A DNA stretch of 64,000 bases from JAPLST01 sp964397565 (GCA_964397565.1 CAYNJC010000014.1:1-64000), one strand, 5' to 3'; counted from the first letter of the stretch, positions 19,001 through 26,462 are shown. The notes: generated from the letters alone by a model not told the origin. Numbers and translations are program-made.

Positions 19001-20009
19001 AGTCATGGATGGTCTGCGCGCAGACCCCACGCTTGGTATTAGGTGTTGCCTAGGAAGCAAAGAGGAACGCGATTCGGCCATGACGATTCTGTGCACGATT
19101 CCGACGCTAATCCTTGACCCCGTCGCCATTGTTTCACTAAACGCGCTGGGTATAGCCGATGTCGTAGCGAATCATTTTGCCAAGCTCACTATTGCACAAA
19201 GCACAATAGAGTTATTTGAGCAGGCTCTGCGTGAACGTAATATGTGCACCGGCGGTGTCATGAGTGTAGGAAAGCAGGGTCAACACTACGTGAAGTACAT
19301 TACGACCCCCTCAGAAGTTCAGGAAGCCATAAGACAGCTCCAGTCAATATTAGCATTCATTCGCAGTAAGTGTGAAGTCATTCCAGCATACGGAAATCTT
19401 GCATTCCCACGCGGCGAGAGGCTCAAAATCGAAAGATCACTTCGTGAAGCTTTTTTCGACAGCATCTGCATTGCTGCTCAAACTGACGGAGTTCTCTACT
19501 CAGATGATCACTATTTGAGATCGATTTCAGCAAGTCAATATAACGTTAAGGGTGTATGGACTCAATCGCTTCTAATGTGCATGAGAGACAATGGGGTGTT
19601 TTCCCGAGAGGAGTACGCAAGGATGACAGTACAACTCGTATGCAATCATTACTATCACACAAGCATTGATGAGGCAATAGTCATGTACGCGGCCGAGGAG
19701 GCTCAGTGGACCCGCAAAACTCCCTATATAGAGATAATTAGGACACTGCAAGGTAACATGTCCGATGGAGAATCATCCATACGCGTTGCATCGCAATTCA
19801 TTTCGCAACTCTGGATGCGTCAGTTGCTTTGGGGCCAGAAGGAAGACCTTACTGAAGCCATACTTAAGGCGATAACCCACGGCAGAAGTCCGCACAGAGT
19901 GCTTGAAACGTTAGAGACTTATGTGAGGTTGTTTCTACAGCTACTTCCTGTCGCTTTGAAAGATTTGTTAGACTACATATGTGCTTGGAGACGCACGCAT
20001 ATTACGTGA
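16086..20009 (+). CDS. Large nuclease-TPR-GreA/B-like-PIN protein, putative defence effector
   Basis: 1307 residues, visibly AT-richer than its surroundings (one 60-base line counted at 47% GC against 68% in metY). Residues 1-150 look like a PD-(D/E)xK restriction-type nuclease: E19 in DFESLCCDLW, D49 in GVDI, Q64-x-K66 in GVQCKGKD. Residues about 220-830 are tetratricopeptide-like helical repeats (ALQYNPHNYIALCNAALAYF, AIADLDQALIICPDNLNCIK). About 836-890 resembles the GreA/GreB C-terminal domain (ISHAIAQALMHKKVGDTAVI in spirit; seen as VSHAIAQALMHKKVGDTAV). About 1000-1160 fits a PIN RNase: LILDPVAIVSLNAL (D1011), FFDSICIAA (D1125), LYSDDHYLRS (D1140/D1141). Inference: a self-contained anti-phage or abortive-infection protein with a sensor/scaffold and two nuclease modules. 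No partner genes are intact nearby. Confidence 0.7.
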   Translation: MMNLNQYQLPAPANWQDFESLCCDLWSRIWDDPNTQKNGRQGQPQHGVDICGRPNRGERWAGVQCKGKDNYTNQTLSVEELYAEVKKARKFTPALAEYVIATSGPKDGKIEQCARKIKEKHLKKGLIALHVWGWADILQHLGEHKDLIAKYYGTLIEHALIGTVGRRGNFLDYIGDEKTVQQPLAPTPTDRQANQAIAYIGETDISLLTQSLITPERQAQLDSMEKLIKGGNPNKALTQLDDCQSRYLNDSHQTVKYRFLTLRGFAHLISGSEERASMEFLDALQYNPHNYIALCNAALAYFLRKDRTEAHNYIEMAIKLNPNSDRAYGLSVQMVSHDTAFNEIVMSVPQANRNSCEVAYALSHVAQMRGMLRDAVLWAEVAVEHDTENNYELKGNLGSLLLQKASNRTADTQNIVLAPSALELLKKGVALLTIAWEQVRDTDMAAHRISWLLNRALGKKTLRDLPGAIADLDQALIICPDNLNCIKYRAAFAAEAGDTPKAISLFQNLWKRPDAPETGLFLALILQADKKVPGAIAVLNELLEKPASDTVKQQAKRLLLRLYLSEGDTRAAKDISEEGLARDQQDILNIVDSAAVLLAEGNTSAARQALDKAKALVKPETTETEVIALASEFIGLKCHAEAAKLYEPLASHELPTPFTVAFVHSAYQAGVLLDRALEICRSIREKNGPVQQLTQVESAICVEIGDLSGAKIVLEQHLRKFPEDVDTQINLGYVHYHLGDRHAVGAFLKQKPALEQLSVHSGIKLAYLYGQCKHDRQAIDILYELRRHYFNQPEVHEQYVYWMLQRNKDDQSWLNPHEVCINCAVRVKTESEATEIYVIEERRDADYQKREIGVSHAIAQALMHKKVGDTAVIKQTEFCVEKCTITHIDSKYVHAFQESTALYEKLFPGACAFRTFAVSSNGNDGQATNGYDQVLSTISDVSERGQKIVDMYRKGGLPICAFTVLIQKSVLEVMDGLRADPTLGIRCCLGSKEERDSAMTILCTIPTLILDPVAIVSLNALGIADVVANHFAKLTIAQSTIELFEQALRERNMCTGGVMSVGKQGQHYVKYITTPSEVQEAIRQLQSILAFIRSKCEVIPAYGNLAFPRGERLKIERSLREAFFDSICIAAQTDGVLYSDDHYLRSISASQYNVKGVWTQSLLMCMRDNGVFSREEYARMTVQLVCNHYYHTSIDEAIVMYAAEEAQWTRKTPYIEIIRTLQGNMSDGESSIRVASQFISQLWMRQLLWGQKEDLTEAILKAITHGRSPHRVLETLETYVRLFLQLLPVALKDLLDYICAWRRTHIT

Positions 20010-20037
20010 AATGTTTGAAAGCACTTCAATTTAGCCT

Positions 20038-20332
20038 CTTCCGGGATTTCCGTGAGAAAAACTATTGGGATTGCAGAGCAGGGACGGCGACAATCCTCCT
20101 GCTGGTAGGGGAACGGACAGTGTGGACGGCTGTTCCTGCGTACCACTGCACACGAAATCCCGCGGCGCTGGTGCGCCCGCCCCCTTTCCCAAAGAGGGAC
20201 GGCAGCCCCGCATAATGGCTAAACTGCCTGTGGCTATGCCTTCTGCGCTGCTGGTCGTGTGACGCATTTGGAGCGGGGATTCGGCTTCGTTTCCGCTACT
20301 GCCGCTATATGTTCCCACAGAAATCCCGGAAG
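20038..20332. mobile_element. MITE-like element with 21-base terminal inverted repeats
   Basis: The left end (20038-20058, CTTCCGGGATTTCCGTGAGAA) and the reverse complement of the right end (20312-20332, CTTCCGGGATTTCTGTGGGAA) agree at 18 of 21 positions. The 250-bp interior has no transposase frame, consistent with a non-autonomous element. No target-site duplication is obvious. Confidence 0.5.
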
Positions 20333-20380
20333 AACCATTATCTAAATGGAACCAAAACAGAACATCTAGTTTATTTTTCT

Positions 20381-20482
20381 GTCGCTGCGGCATGCAAACG
20401 GGTCAGCTGCAACGGCTGGGCGTTCTGGGAATACGAACGCGCAAAAGGCGATTGGGTATTGCTCGACGAACTGAGAAAGTAG
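20381..20482 (+). pseudogene. C-terminal remnant, probably of a DNA methyltransferase
   Basis: Reads ACKRVSCNGWAFWEYERAKG then DWVLLDELRK and a stop. The CNGW-FW-x-E...LDELR pattern is, from memory of the family, the usual tail of some adenine-type DNA methyltransferases. No start or catalytic motifs precede it. It would be the leftover of a lost modification gene beside the HsdS remnant. Confidence 0.35.
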
Positions 20483-20519
20483 ATAGTGTCGGCATTGGCT
20501 AAACAAGCCAAGTGCCGCA

Positions 20520-20690
20520 GGTCCTTCGCGCTGATCCGTGCCTTCCGTGTAATCCGTGGTCAAGAATGCATGCAGCATCTTGGCGTCTTTGCGTTGAATT
20601 TTGCTGCGCTGCCGTGCTGACCCAGGCTACAAAACTCTTCTTTGTGCCTTGGCGCCTTGGTGGTTAGATCTTGCAGCAGGCGTCTGCGTG
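20520..20690. repeat. Mosaic of dispersed low-complexity repeat words
   Basis: Contains TCCGTGTAATCCGTGGT, TTGGCGTCTTTGCGTTGAAT and TTGTGCCTTGGCGCCTTGG in succession. Fragments of the same vocabulary occur at 16058-16080 and, inside a gene, at 33998-34026. Confidence 0.6.
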
Positions 20691-20703
20691 GCGAGAGCCT
20701 GAA

Positions 20704-21153
20704 TCAGATCGAATACTCGATTGTGGCGGACGGGTCGTCACTGAAGTGCTTTTGCAGACGGCACAATTGGTCGAGTGTCACGGCCGCGAGCTCGTGTCGG
20801 ATCGCGCGACTGACGCGCTGCCAGACATGCTGGTTGACGCAGCGCGCGGAAGCGCGCGTCGCGCCCGGCCGCCCTGATCGCTCGGCCAGCGCAATCACGC
20901 CTTCGACCGCCTCGACAATGTCCTCAACCGAAATCTCGCGCGGCTCTTTCGCCAGCATATAGCCGCCGCGCGCGCCGCGCCCGGCCAGCAACAGGCCACG
21001 CCGCCGCAGCGGCAGCACAATCTGCCCGAGAAACTGGGCGGATAGGTGTTCCGCGCGCGCGATCTCGCGTAACAACACATACCCCTGGCCATGCTGGCCG
21101 GCCAGGTGCAGCATCAGCCGCACTGCGTATTGCGCCTTGCAGGAAACTTTCAT
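20704..21153 (-). CDS. Rrf2-family transcriptional regulator (CymR/IscR-like)
   Basis: 149-residue DNA-binding repressor. The N-terminal winged helix is standard Rrf2: MKVSCKAQYAVRLMLHLA, REIARAEHLSAQFLGQIVLPLRR, LLLAGRGARGGYMLAKEP, then ISVEDIVEAVEG. IscR-type members carry three clustered cysteines in the following loop; here there is only C105 (ASARCVNQ), with C5 and C131 elsewhere, so an IscR-type iron-sulfur cluster is not supported and a CymR-like cysteine-responsive role is more likely. ATG 21153 is chosen over the upstream frame. It is divergent from metY and shares with it a 19-base inverted repeat that contains both promoters, so it should control both itself and the sulfur genes. 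Confidence 0.88.
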   Translation of the reverse strand: MKVSCKAQYAVRLMLHLAGQHGQGYVLLREIARAEHLSAQFLGQIVLPLRRRGLLLAGRGARGGYMLAKEPREISVEDIVEAVEGVIALAERSGRPGATRASARCVNQHVWQRVSRAIRHELAAVTLDQLCRLQKHFSDDPSATIEYSI

Positions 21154-21183
21154 ATTACTACTACTAAAATGGTCATGTATGCC

Positions 21184-21212
21184 AGTATACGGTATTTTCC
21201 GTGAAATGTCAA
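21184..21212 (-). promoter_or_regulatory. Promoter of the Rrf2 regulator
   Basis: Minus strand: TTGACA (21212-21207), exactly 17 bases, TATACT (21189-21184). The -35 box lies at the inner edge of the left arm of the operator. Confidence 0.8.
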
Positions 21213-21238
21213 TAGGACTTGACATTTCACGGAAAATA
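21193..21238. promoter_or_regulatory. 19-bp perfect inverted repeat, operator between rrf2 and metY
   Basis: Arms TATTTTCCGTGAAATGTCA (21193-21211) and TGACATTTCACGGAAAATA (21220-21238) with an 8-base spacer. Both divergent promoters start inside it. Best read as the Rrf2-regulator binding site controlling sulfur assimilation. Confidence 0.85.
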
Positions 21239-21247
21239 TGGTACCAT
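21219..21247 (+). promoter_or_regulatory. Promoter of metY and the sulfur operon
   Basis: TTGACA (21219-21224), 17-base spacer, TACCAT (21242-21247). The spacer consists of the right arm of the operator, so a bound repressor would block polymerase. The leader to metY is about 60 bases. Confidence 0.75.
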
Positions 21248-21315
21248 GGTTGTGTTCAACATAGATGCACATATAAAATCAGTAGTAATTATAACCGCAG
21301 ACATTTAGGAACCCA

Positions 21316-22614
21316 ATGAGCACTGCCCACCATCTCGAAACCCTGGCCCTGCACGCCGGCCAACAGCCCGACCCGACCACCGGATCGCGTGCCGTGCCGA
21401 TCTACCAGACCTCTTCGTATGTCTTCAAGAGCACCGAGCATGCCGCCAATCTTTTTGCCCTCAAGGAATTCGGCAACATTTACACACGCATCATGAACCC
21501 GACCACCGATGTCTTCGAACAGCGCGTGGCCGCGCTCGAGGGTGGCACCGGCGCGCTGGCGGTCGCGTCCGGCTCGGCGGCCGTGTTCTATGCCGTGCTG
21601 GCCATCACGCAGCTCGGTGACAACATCGTCTCCGGCAACAACCTCTATGGCGGCACGTACCAATTGTTTCACAACACGCTGCCGAAGCTGGGCCGCACGG
21701 TGAAATTCGCCGACTCGCAGAATCTGGCGGCATTCAAGAAAGCCATTGATGCGCGCACGCGTGCGATTTATATTGAGACGATCGGCAATCCCAAACTGGA
21801 CGTACCGGACTTCGCCGCGATCGCCAAAATCGCGCATGACGTCGGCATTCCGTTGATCGTCGACAACACGGTCGGGGTCGGCCTGGTGCGCCCGTTTGAT
21901 TTTGGCGCGGACATCATTGTTGCCTCGGCCACAAAATACATTGGTGGGCACGGCACCTCGATCGGCGGCGTGATTGTGGATGCCGGCAAGTTCAATTGGA
22001 ACAACGACAAGTTCCCAGAGTTCACCGAGCCGGATCCGAGCTATCATGGCCTGAAATACTGGGATGCGTTTGGCAACATTCCGGGCGCGGGCAATCTGGC
22101 CTTCATCCTGAAAGTGCGCGTGACATTGTTGCGCGACACGGGCGCGGCGATCAGTCCGTTCAATTCATTCCTGTTTCTGCAGGGGCTCGAGACGCTGCCG
22201 TTGCGGCAGGAGCGCCATGCGCAGAACGCACTGGCGCTGGCCCAATGGCTCAAGACACAGCCGGCCGTCAGTTGGGTCAACTATCCCGGTCTGGCGGAGC
22301 ATCCCAGCCACGCAGTGGCGAAGAAGTACTTGCAGCGCGGCTTCGGCGGCCTGCTCGGTTTCGGCATCAAAGGCGGGCTCGAAGCCGGCAAGAAATTCAT
22401 CAACAATGTCAAACTGCTGTCGCACTTGGCCAACATCGGCGACGCCAAATCGCTGGTGATCCATCCGGCCTCAACCACGCATCAGCAATTGACGGTGGCA
22501 GAGCAGGCCGCGACGGGTGTCACGCCGGATTACATTCGCGTCTCGGTCGGCCTCGAGCACATCGAAGACATCAAGGCCGATATTGACCAAGCCCTGAAAA
22601 AGGCCAGCGTGTGA
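21316..22614 (+). CDS. metY: O-acetylhomoserine sulfhydrylase (PLP enzyme)
   Basis: Uses sulfide and O-acetylhomoserine to make homocysteine; cytoplasmic, 432 residues as expected. Family signatures are visible: ETLALHAGQQPDPTTGSRAVPIYQTSSYVF, then YTRIMNPTTDVFEQRVAALEGG, the VASGSAAVFYA loop, NPKLDVPDF, the PLP lysine in VASATKYIGGHGTSIGGVI, and the C-terminal SLVIHPASTTHQQL and VRVSVGLEHIEDI-type ending (here IRVSVGLEHIEDI). First gene after the Rrf2-controlled promoter; 75 bases separate it from the siroheme reductase gene. Close relatives include cystathionine gamma-synthase, but length and the HHLETLALHAG start favour MetY. Confidence 0.93.
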   Translation: MSTAHHLETLALHAGQQPDPTTGSRAVPIYQTSSYVFKSTEHAANLFALKEFGNIYTRIMNPTTDVFEQRVAALEGGTGALAVASGSAAVFYAVLAITQLGDNIVSGNNLYGGTYQLFHNTLPKLGRTVKFADSQNLAAFKKAIDARTRAIYIETIGNPKLDVPDFAAIAKIAHDVGIPLIVDNTVGVGLVRPFDFGADIIVASATKYIGGHGTSIGGVIVDAGKFNWNNDKFPEFTEPDPSYHGLKYWDAFGNIPGAGNLAFILKVRVTLLRDTGAAISPFNSFLFLQGLETLPLRQERHAQNALALAQWLKTQPAVSWVNYPGLAEHPSHAVAKKYLQRGFGGLLGFGIKGGLEAGKKFINNVKLLSHLANIGDAKSLVIHPASTTHQQLTVAEQAATGVTPDYIRVSVGLEHIEDIKADIDQALKKASV

Positions 22615-22689
22615 TTGTTTGTGTCATGGCGCGCAGCCAGCACGCAGGGACACTGAAGAAACACTGGTCTATGACACGACTGCACTGCG

Positions 22690-24390
22690 ATGAAAACACA
22701 ACGAATACCGCCTGAATTAGCACCGCATGTTGTCGCTGCGTTGGCAGCGTTTGATGACCATCTTGCGCAAATTGCGCGGGGCGGGCGCAGCGCCGCCGAA
22801 ACGCGGGCTGCGCTTGCCGAATTCGGCATTTATGTCGAACGGGATGGCTCGTACCTGGTGCGCATCCGGTGTGCCGCCGGTCTTATCCGGCCCGCGCAAC
22901 TGCACGCCATTGCGCGCATTGCCGAGCAGGTACAGGGGCGGTACCTGCATATCACCACCCGCCAGGAGCTGCAAATCCACGGGGTGGCATTCAATCTGTT
23001 GCGGGACGCGGTGCAGGCGGTATACGCGGCGCACTTGCTTACCCGCGGCGCCGGCGGCAATGCAGTGCGCAACATTACCGCGCCCTCTGATGCGGGGGTT
23101 GCCCGCGATGAAGTGTTTGATGTCATGCCGTACGCACTGGCCTTGAGTGCGCGGCTGGGCGCCGACTCAGGCTGGTACGCGTTGCCGCGCAAGTTCAAAA
23201 TTGCGTTTTCGGCAACGGAGGGCGACCGCGCGCACGCGCTGTGCAATGACCTGGCATTTGTGGCGCGCATGTGCGACGGTGCCCGCGGGTTTGGCGTGTA
23301 CGTTGCGGGCGGCATGGGTCGCGCGTCGCAACTTGCGCAATGCCTGCATGTGTTTGTTCCGGAAGGCGAGCTGGGGGACGTCGCCGCGAGCGTCATCCGC
23401 GTGTTTGACAAGCATGGCAATCGTCAGGATCGCAATCGCGCGCGGCTGCGTTTTCTTTGGAACGAAATGGGCGCCGCGCGTTTTTCCGCCTTGTATCACG
23501 CCGAACGTGCTGCTGTGCGCGCCGAGGCGCCGGCGCTGTTTACGCCCGCCCAACTGCCCGACCCGCCCGTTACGCCTGCCGGACCGGTTGCAGGCACAAA
23601 AACAATACCGGCCGCATCCGCGTGCTGGCGCGCACGCTACGTCCAGCCACAACGGCAGGCGGGGCTCAATCTGGTGACGCTACCCGTCTATCTTGGCAAC
23701 CTCACCTTTGACGCGGCGCGCGCCATTGCCACCTGCGCGGAACAGTTTGGCGCCGGCGCGGTGCGGTTTACGACGCAACAGAATGTAGTTGTGTGCAATG
23801 TGCCGGACGCCGCGTTGGCCGGCGTCCATGCTTGTGCGGAACAAGTCGCGCCGCTGGCGCGCCTGCCGGCCTTGCTGGGCGCATCGATTACTTGCACGGG
23901 CGCCACGCGCTGCACGCGCGGCATCTGCAATGCGCCCGGCATGCTGCGCGCGTTGATCGAAACCGGGCAGCATGCGCCGGCGTTGCTGGATGCCGTCGCG
24001 GACGTGCGCATCTGCATTTCCGGCTGCCCGAATGCATGCGGTCAGCATCTTACCGCCGACCTTGGATTGTGCGGCACGCGGGCGCGCGGCGCAGATGGAG
24101 TGTGGCCCGCCTACGCGGTGTATGCTGGCGCATGCGCCGGCACGGTGGCAGCGCGGCTCGCGCGATGGATCGGCGAAGTGCCGGCGCGGTGCGCGCCGGC
24201 ATTCATTCTCAAGGTGCTGGCGACCTACGCGGCAGGCAAACCACAGATCGCGTCGTTTGCGGCGTTTGTCGACCAAGGTGGTGCCGAAACCATGGCGGCG
24301 CTGTGCGCACAGTACCAAACTGAGCCGGCAAAAGAGACTGAACCAGCATGGCATAACGACTGGGAGCCCGTCCAGCCCCTATGGCAATGA
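22690..24390 (+). CDS. Siroheme-dependent nitrite/sulfite reductase, probably sulfite reductase
   Basis: Six-electron reductase that converts sulfite to sulfide (or nitrite to ammonium) using siroheme coupled to a 4Fe-4S cluster; 566 residues. Two ferredoxin-like half domains are seen (YLHITTRQELQIHGV and AVRFTTQQNVVVCNV). The cluster/siroheme ligands are in TCTGATRCTRGICNAPG and CISGCPNACGQHLTADLG, giving the two-plus-two cysteine pattern. Substrate is inferred from context: the next gene is APS reductase and the rest of the operon makes siroheme, so sulfite is favoured. Its 3' end overlaps cysH by 10 bases, showing translational coupling. Confidence 0.9.
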   Translation: MKTQRIPPELAPHVVAALAAFDDHLAQIARGGRSAAETRAALAEFGIYVERDGSYLVRIRCAAGLIRPAQLHAIARIAEQVQGRYLHITTRQELQIHGVAFNLLRDAVQAVYAAHLLTRGAGGNAVRNITAPSDAGVARDEVFDVMPYALALSARLGADSGWYALPRKFKIAFSATEGDRAHALCNDLAFVARMCDGARGFGVYVAGGMGRASQLAQCLHVFVPEGELGDVAASVIRVFDKHGNRQDRNRARLRFLWNEMGAARFSALYHAERAAVRAEAPALFTPAQLPDPPVTPAGPVAGTKTIPAASACWRARYVQPQRQAGLNLVTLPVYLGNLTFDAARAIATCAEQFGAGAVRFTTQQNVVVCNVPDAALAGVHACAEQVAPLARLPALLGASITCTGATRCTRGICNAPGMLRALIETGQHAPALLDAVADVRICISGCPNACGQHLTADLGLCGTRARGADGVWPAYAVYAGACAGTVAARLARWIGEVPARCAPAFILKVLATYAAGKPQIASFAAFVDQGGAETMAALCAQYQTEPAKETEPAWHNDWEPVQPLWQ

Positions 24391-25145
24391 CCTCGCCACT
24401 TCCGATTGACGCAGTCCGTCTCAGTGCTGAATTTGAACAGGCGGCGGCGACGGATATCTTGCAGTGGTGCTATGCGACCTTCGAGCCGCAGCGCATCAAA
24501 TTCTCCACGAGTTTCGGCGCGGAAGGCATGGTCCTGCTGCACATGTTGGTCACGCTGGTGAAACAACCGCGCGTGTTCACGATTGACACCGGCCGTCTTT
24601 TCCCGGGCACCTACAATGTCTGGCAGGAAGTTGTTGCCCGTTATGGCATCGAGATTGAGACCTTCTTTCCGGAGGCCGCGGACATTACGGCATTGACGCG
24701 CACCCAGGGGCCAAATCTTTTCTATGACAGCGTGGAACAACGCAAACAGTGCTGCCTCGTGCGCAAAGTCAAACCGTTGAAAAAAGCGCTGGCGGATGCG
24801 GACGCGTGGATTACAGGCATTCGGCGCGGTCAATCCGAGGCGCGCGACACCATTGCCATCGTCAGTTACAGTCACGAGCATCATGTCCATAAAATTTGCC
24901 CGCTGGCAAAGTGGTCCGAAACAGATGTGTGGGAATATATCCGCAACAACAATGTGCCCTACGACAAGACGCATGATCTGGGCTATATGAGTATTGGCTG
25001 TCAGCCCTGCACCCGTCCCAGCCGCCCGGCGGAAGGGCAGCGTTCATGCCGCTGGTGGTGGGAAAAAGACACGCACAAAGAATGCGGTCTGCATCGTGCC
25101 GAGGAGCCGCCAACGCGCGCGCCGCGCGGCGAGTACACCATATGA
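24381..25145 (+). CDS. cysH: Adenylylsulfate (APS) reductase, iron-sulfur type
   Basis: Reduces activated sulfate to sulfite. The 254-residue protein has the PAPS-reductase fold start (FSTSFGAEGMVLLHM), the substrate region TGRLFPGTYNVW and RKVKPLKKAL, and the ITGIRRGQSEAR arginine motif. Two cysteine pairs (QCCLVRK and GCQPCTRP) are the cluster ligands of the APS-using class, and the catalytic cysteine is in HKECGLH near the C-terminus. No sulfate adenylyltransferase is in the window, so APS must be supplied from elsewhere. The stop overlaps the next ATG (ATGA), consistent with one operon. Confidence 0.93.
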   Translation: MAMTSPLPIDAVRLSAEFEQAAATDILQWCYATFEPQRIKFSTSFGAEGMVLLHMLVTLVKQPRVFTIDTGRLFPGTYNVWQEVVARYGIEIETFFPEAADITALTRTQGPNLFYDSVEQRKQCCLVRKVKPLKKALADADAWITGIRRGQSEARDTIAIVSYSHEHHVHKICPLAKWSETDVWEYIRNNNVPYDKTHDLGYMSIGCQPCTRPSRPAEGQRSCRWWWEKDTHKECGLHRAEEPPTRAPRGEYTI

Positions 25146-25597
25146 CGTTCCTGCCCGTTTGTCTGAACATAACAGCAAAGCGGATTGTGATCATCGGCGG
25201 CGGCCGGGCGGCCGAACACAAACTGGTGGCACTGGTCACGTACACCACGAACATCACGGTGATTGCGCCGCAGGTCAGCCCGCGCATTCGCGCCATGCCG
25301 GTTGCGATTCAGGAAGAAGCCTACACCGAGGCAGTGCTCGAGGGCGCGTTTTTGGTGTACGCCTGCACCGACGACGCTGCGCTGAACCGGCGGATTTGCC
25401 ACGCGGCACACCGGCGCGGTGCGCTGGTGAATAGTGCTGGCGCCGTGGCCAGTAGTGATTTTACCTCGCCCGCAATTTTCCGGCGCGGTGTCATGTCCGT
25501 GGCGGTAAGTTCCAATGCCACGGATGCCAGTCGCGCCATCCGCTGGCGCGAGCGGATCAAGGAGTTTCTCGACGATGATTCAGTTGCTGACCGGTGA
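25142..25597 (+). CDS. Precorrin-2 dehydrogenase (siroheme synthase N-terminal domain)
   Basis: Oxidises precorrin-2 to sirohydrochlorin with NAD and may insert iron, corresponding to the CysG/Met8p N-terminal domain. 151 residues: MTFLPVCLNITAKRIVIIGGGRAAEHKL (NAD-binding glycine motif), then FLVYACTDDAALNRRICHAAHRRG, VNSAGAVASSDFTSPAIFRRG and SVAVSSNATDASRAIRWRERI, all conserved positions of the family. The C-terminal helical part seen in longer homologues is reduced. It overlaps cysH at its start and hemA at its end (23 bases), so it is part of a tightly packed siroheme operon. Confidence 0.88.
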   Translation: MTFLPVCLNITAKRIVIIGGGRAAEHKLVALVTYTTNITVIAPQVSPRIRAMPVAIQEEAYTEAVLEGAFLVYACTDDAALNRRICHAAHRRGALVNSAGAVASSDFTSPAIFRRGVMSVAVSSNATDASRAIRWRERIKEFLDDDSVADR

Positions 25598-26462
25598 TTG
25601 CGCCATGTCGCGCGCGTGTAACGAGGCCGTCCTGTGCACGCGCTTGGGCGGCCTGCCACCAGACTACGTCTACTTGCACACCTGCCACCGCGTGGAATTG
25701 TATTATGGTGATGGCGCTACGCCGGCGCCGATTGCCGCCCATCTGTGTCGCGTGATCACCGGCCTTGATTCGCCGCTCGTCGGCGAAACAGATATTCATG
25801 GGCAAGTGAAACAAGCCTATCGCACCGCCGTTGCCGCCCGGCATGTCTCCGGCGGATTGCACCAGTTGTTTCAGCGTGCCTTGCGGATTGGACGCTGTGT
25901 GCGCCGCCAAGCGCGGCTTGGTGTCGGCGCGCTGTCCTACAGTCGCCTGGCGTTTGAATGTGTGCGCGCGCGGTGTGCCGTGTTTCCCCGTGCGCGGGTC
26001 GTGCTGATCGGCGCACATACCCTGCACCAGCAATTGCTGCGCATGATGATCGCGGCGGGATGCCCGACCATCACCCTGGTGAATCGCACGCTGGCGCGTG
26101 CGGAACGTATGGCGCGCATACACGGTTGTCAGGCGGCGCCGCTCGAAGATCTTGCCGGCGTGCTCGCGCGCGCCGACGTGCTGGTATCCGCCACGCGCGC
26201 GCCGCACCCGATTGTGCCCGCAGCTATTGTGCCGCGCAATCATCGCATCCTTGTTCTAGACTTGGCGGTTCCGGCTGACGTTGATGCCGCGACGCGCGCC
26301 TTGCCCAATGTGACCATCTGCACGCTGGCCGAACTTGAACGCCGCGCGGGCGACAACGATGTGCAACGTCGTGCCGCGGCGCGCGCCGCGGAAGCGATCA
26401 TGGCGCGGGAACTCCAACGCTGGTTTGCCGACTGCCCGCGGCGCAACGAGATGGCCGCATGA
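25575..26462 (+). CDS. hemA: Glutamyl-tRNA reductase, short form lacking the dimerisation domain
   Basis: First committed step of C5 tetrapyrrole synthesis: glutamyl-tRNA to glutamate-1-semialdehyde. The catalytic cysteine is in LHTCHRVELYYG. The helix motif LGVGALSYSRLAFE and the NADPH domain (RVVLIGAHTLHQQLLRMM, TLVNRTLARAERMA, ADVLVSATRAPHPIV, LVLDLAVPADVD) are present. At 295 residues it is more than 100 shorter than typical HemA (about 420): the N-terminal catalytic domain is compact and the C-terminal spinal/dimerisation helices end soon after RRAAARAAEAIMARELQRWF. ATG 25575 is chosen from context. Start and stop overlap both neighbours. Confidence 0.85.
   Translation: MIQLLTGDCAMSRACNEAVLCTRLGGLPPDYVYLHTCHRVELYYGDGATPAPIAAHLCRVITGLDSPLVGETDIHGQVKQAYRTAVAARHVSGGLHQLFQRALRIGRCVRRQARLGVGALSYSRLAFECVRARCAVFPRARVVLIGAHTLHQQLLRMMIAAGCPTITLVNRTLARAERMARIHGCQAAPLEDLAGVLARADVLVSATRAPHPIVPAAIVPRNHRILVLDLAVPADVDAATRALPNVTICTLAELERRAGDNDVQRRAAARAAEAIMARELQRWFADCPRRNEMAA

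Larger units (their letters stand above)
20010..20703. other. Repeat-rich intergenic region after the nuclease-TPR-PIN gene
   Basis: No intact gene. It holds a 295-bp element with terminal inverted repeats (20038-20332), a decayed methyltransferase tail (20381-20482) and a mosaic of dispersed repeat words (20520-20690) such as the minus-strand CCACGGATTACACGGA and AACGCAAAGACGCCAAG. Confidence 0.65.

Noticed and set aside
15000..20700. Prophage or integrative element with integrase
   Set aside because: No integrase, transposase, capsid or terminase frame is visible; only remnants and a non-autonomous inverted-repeat element.
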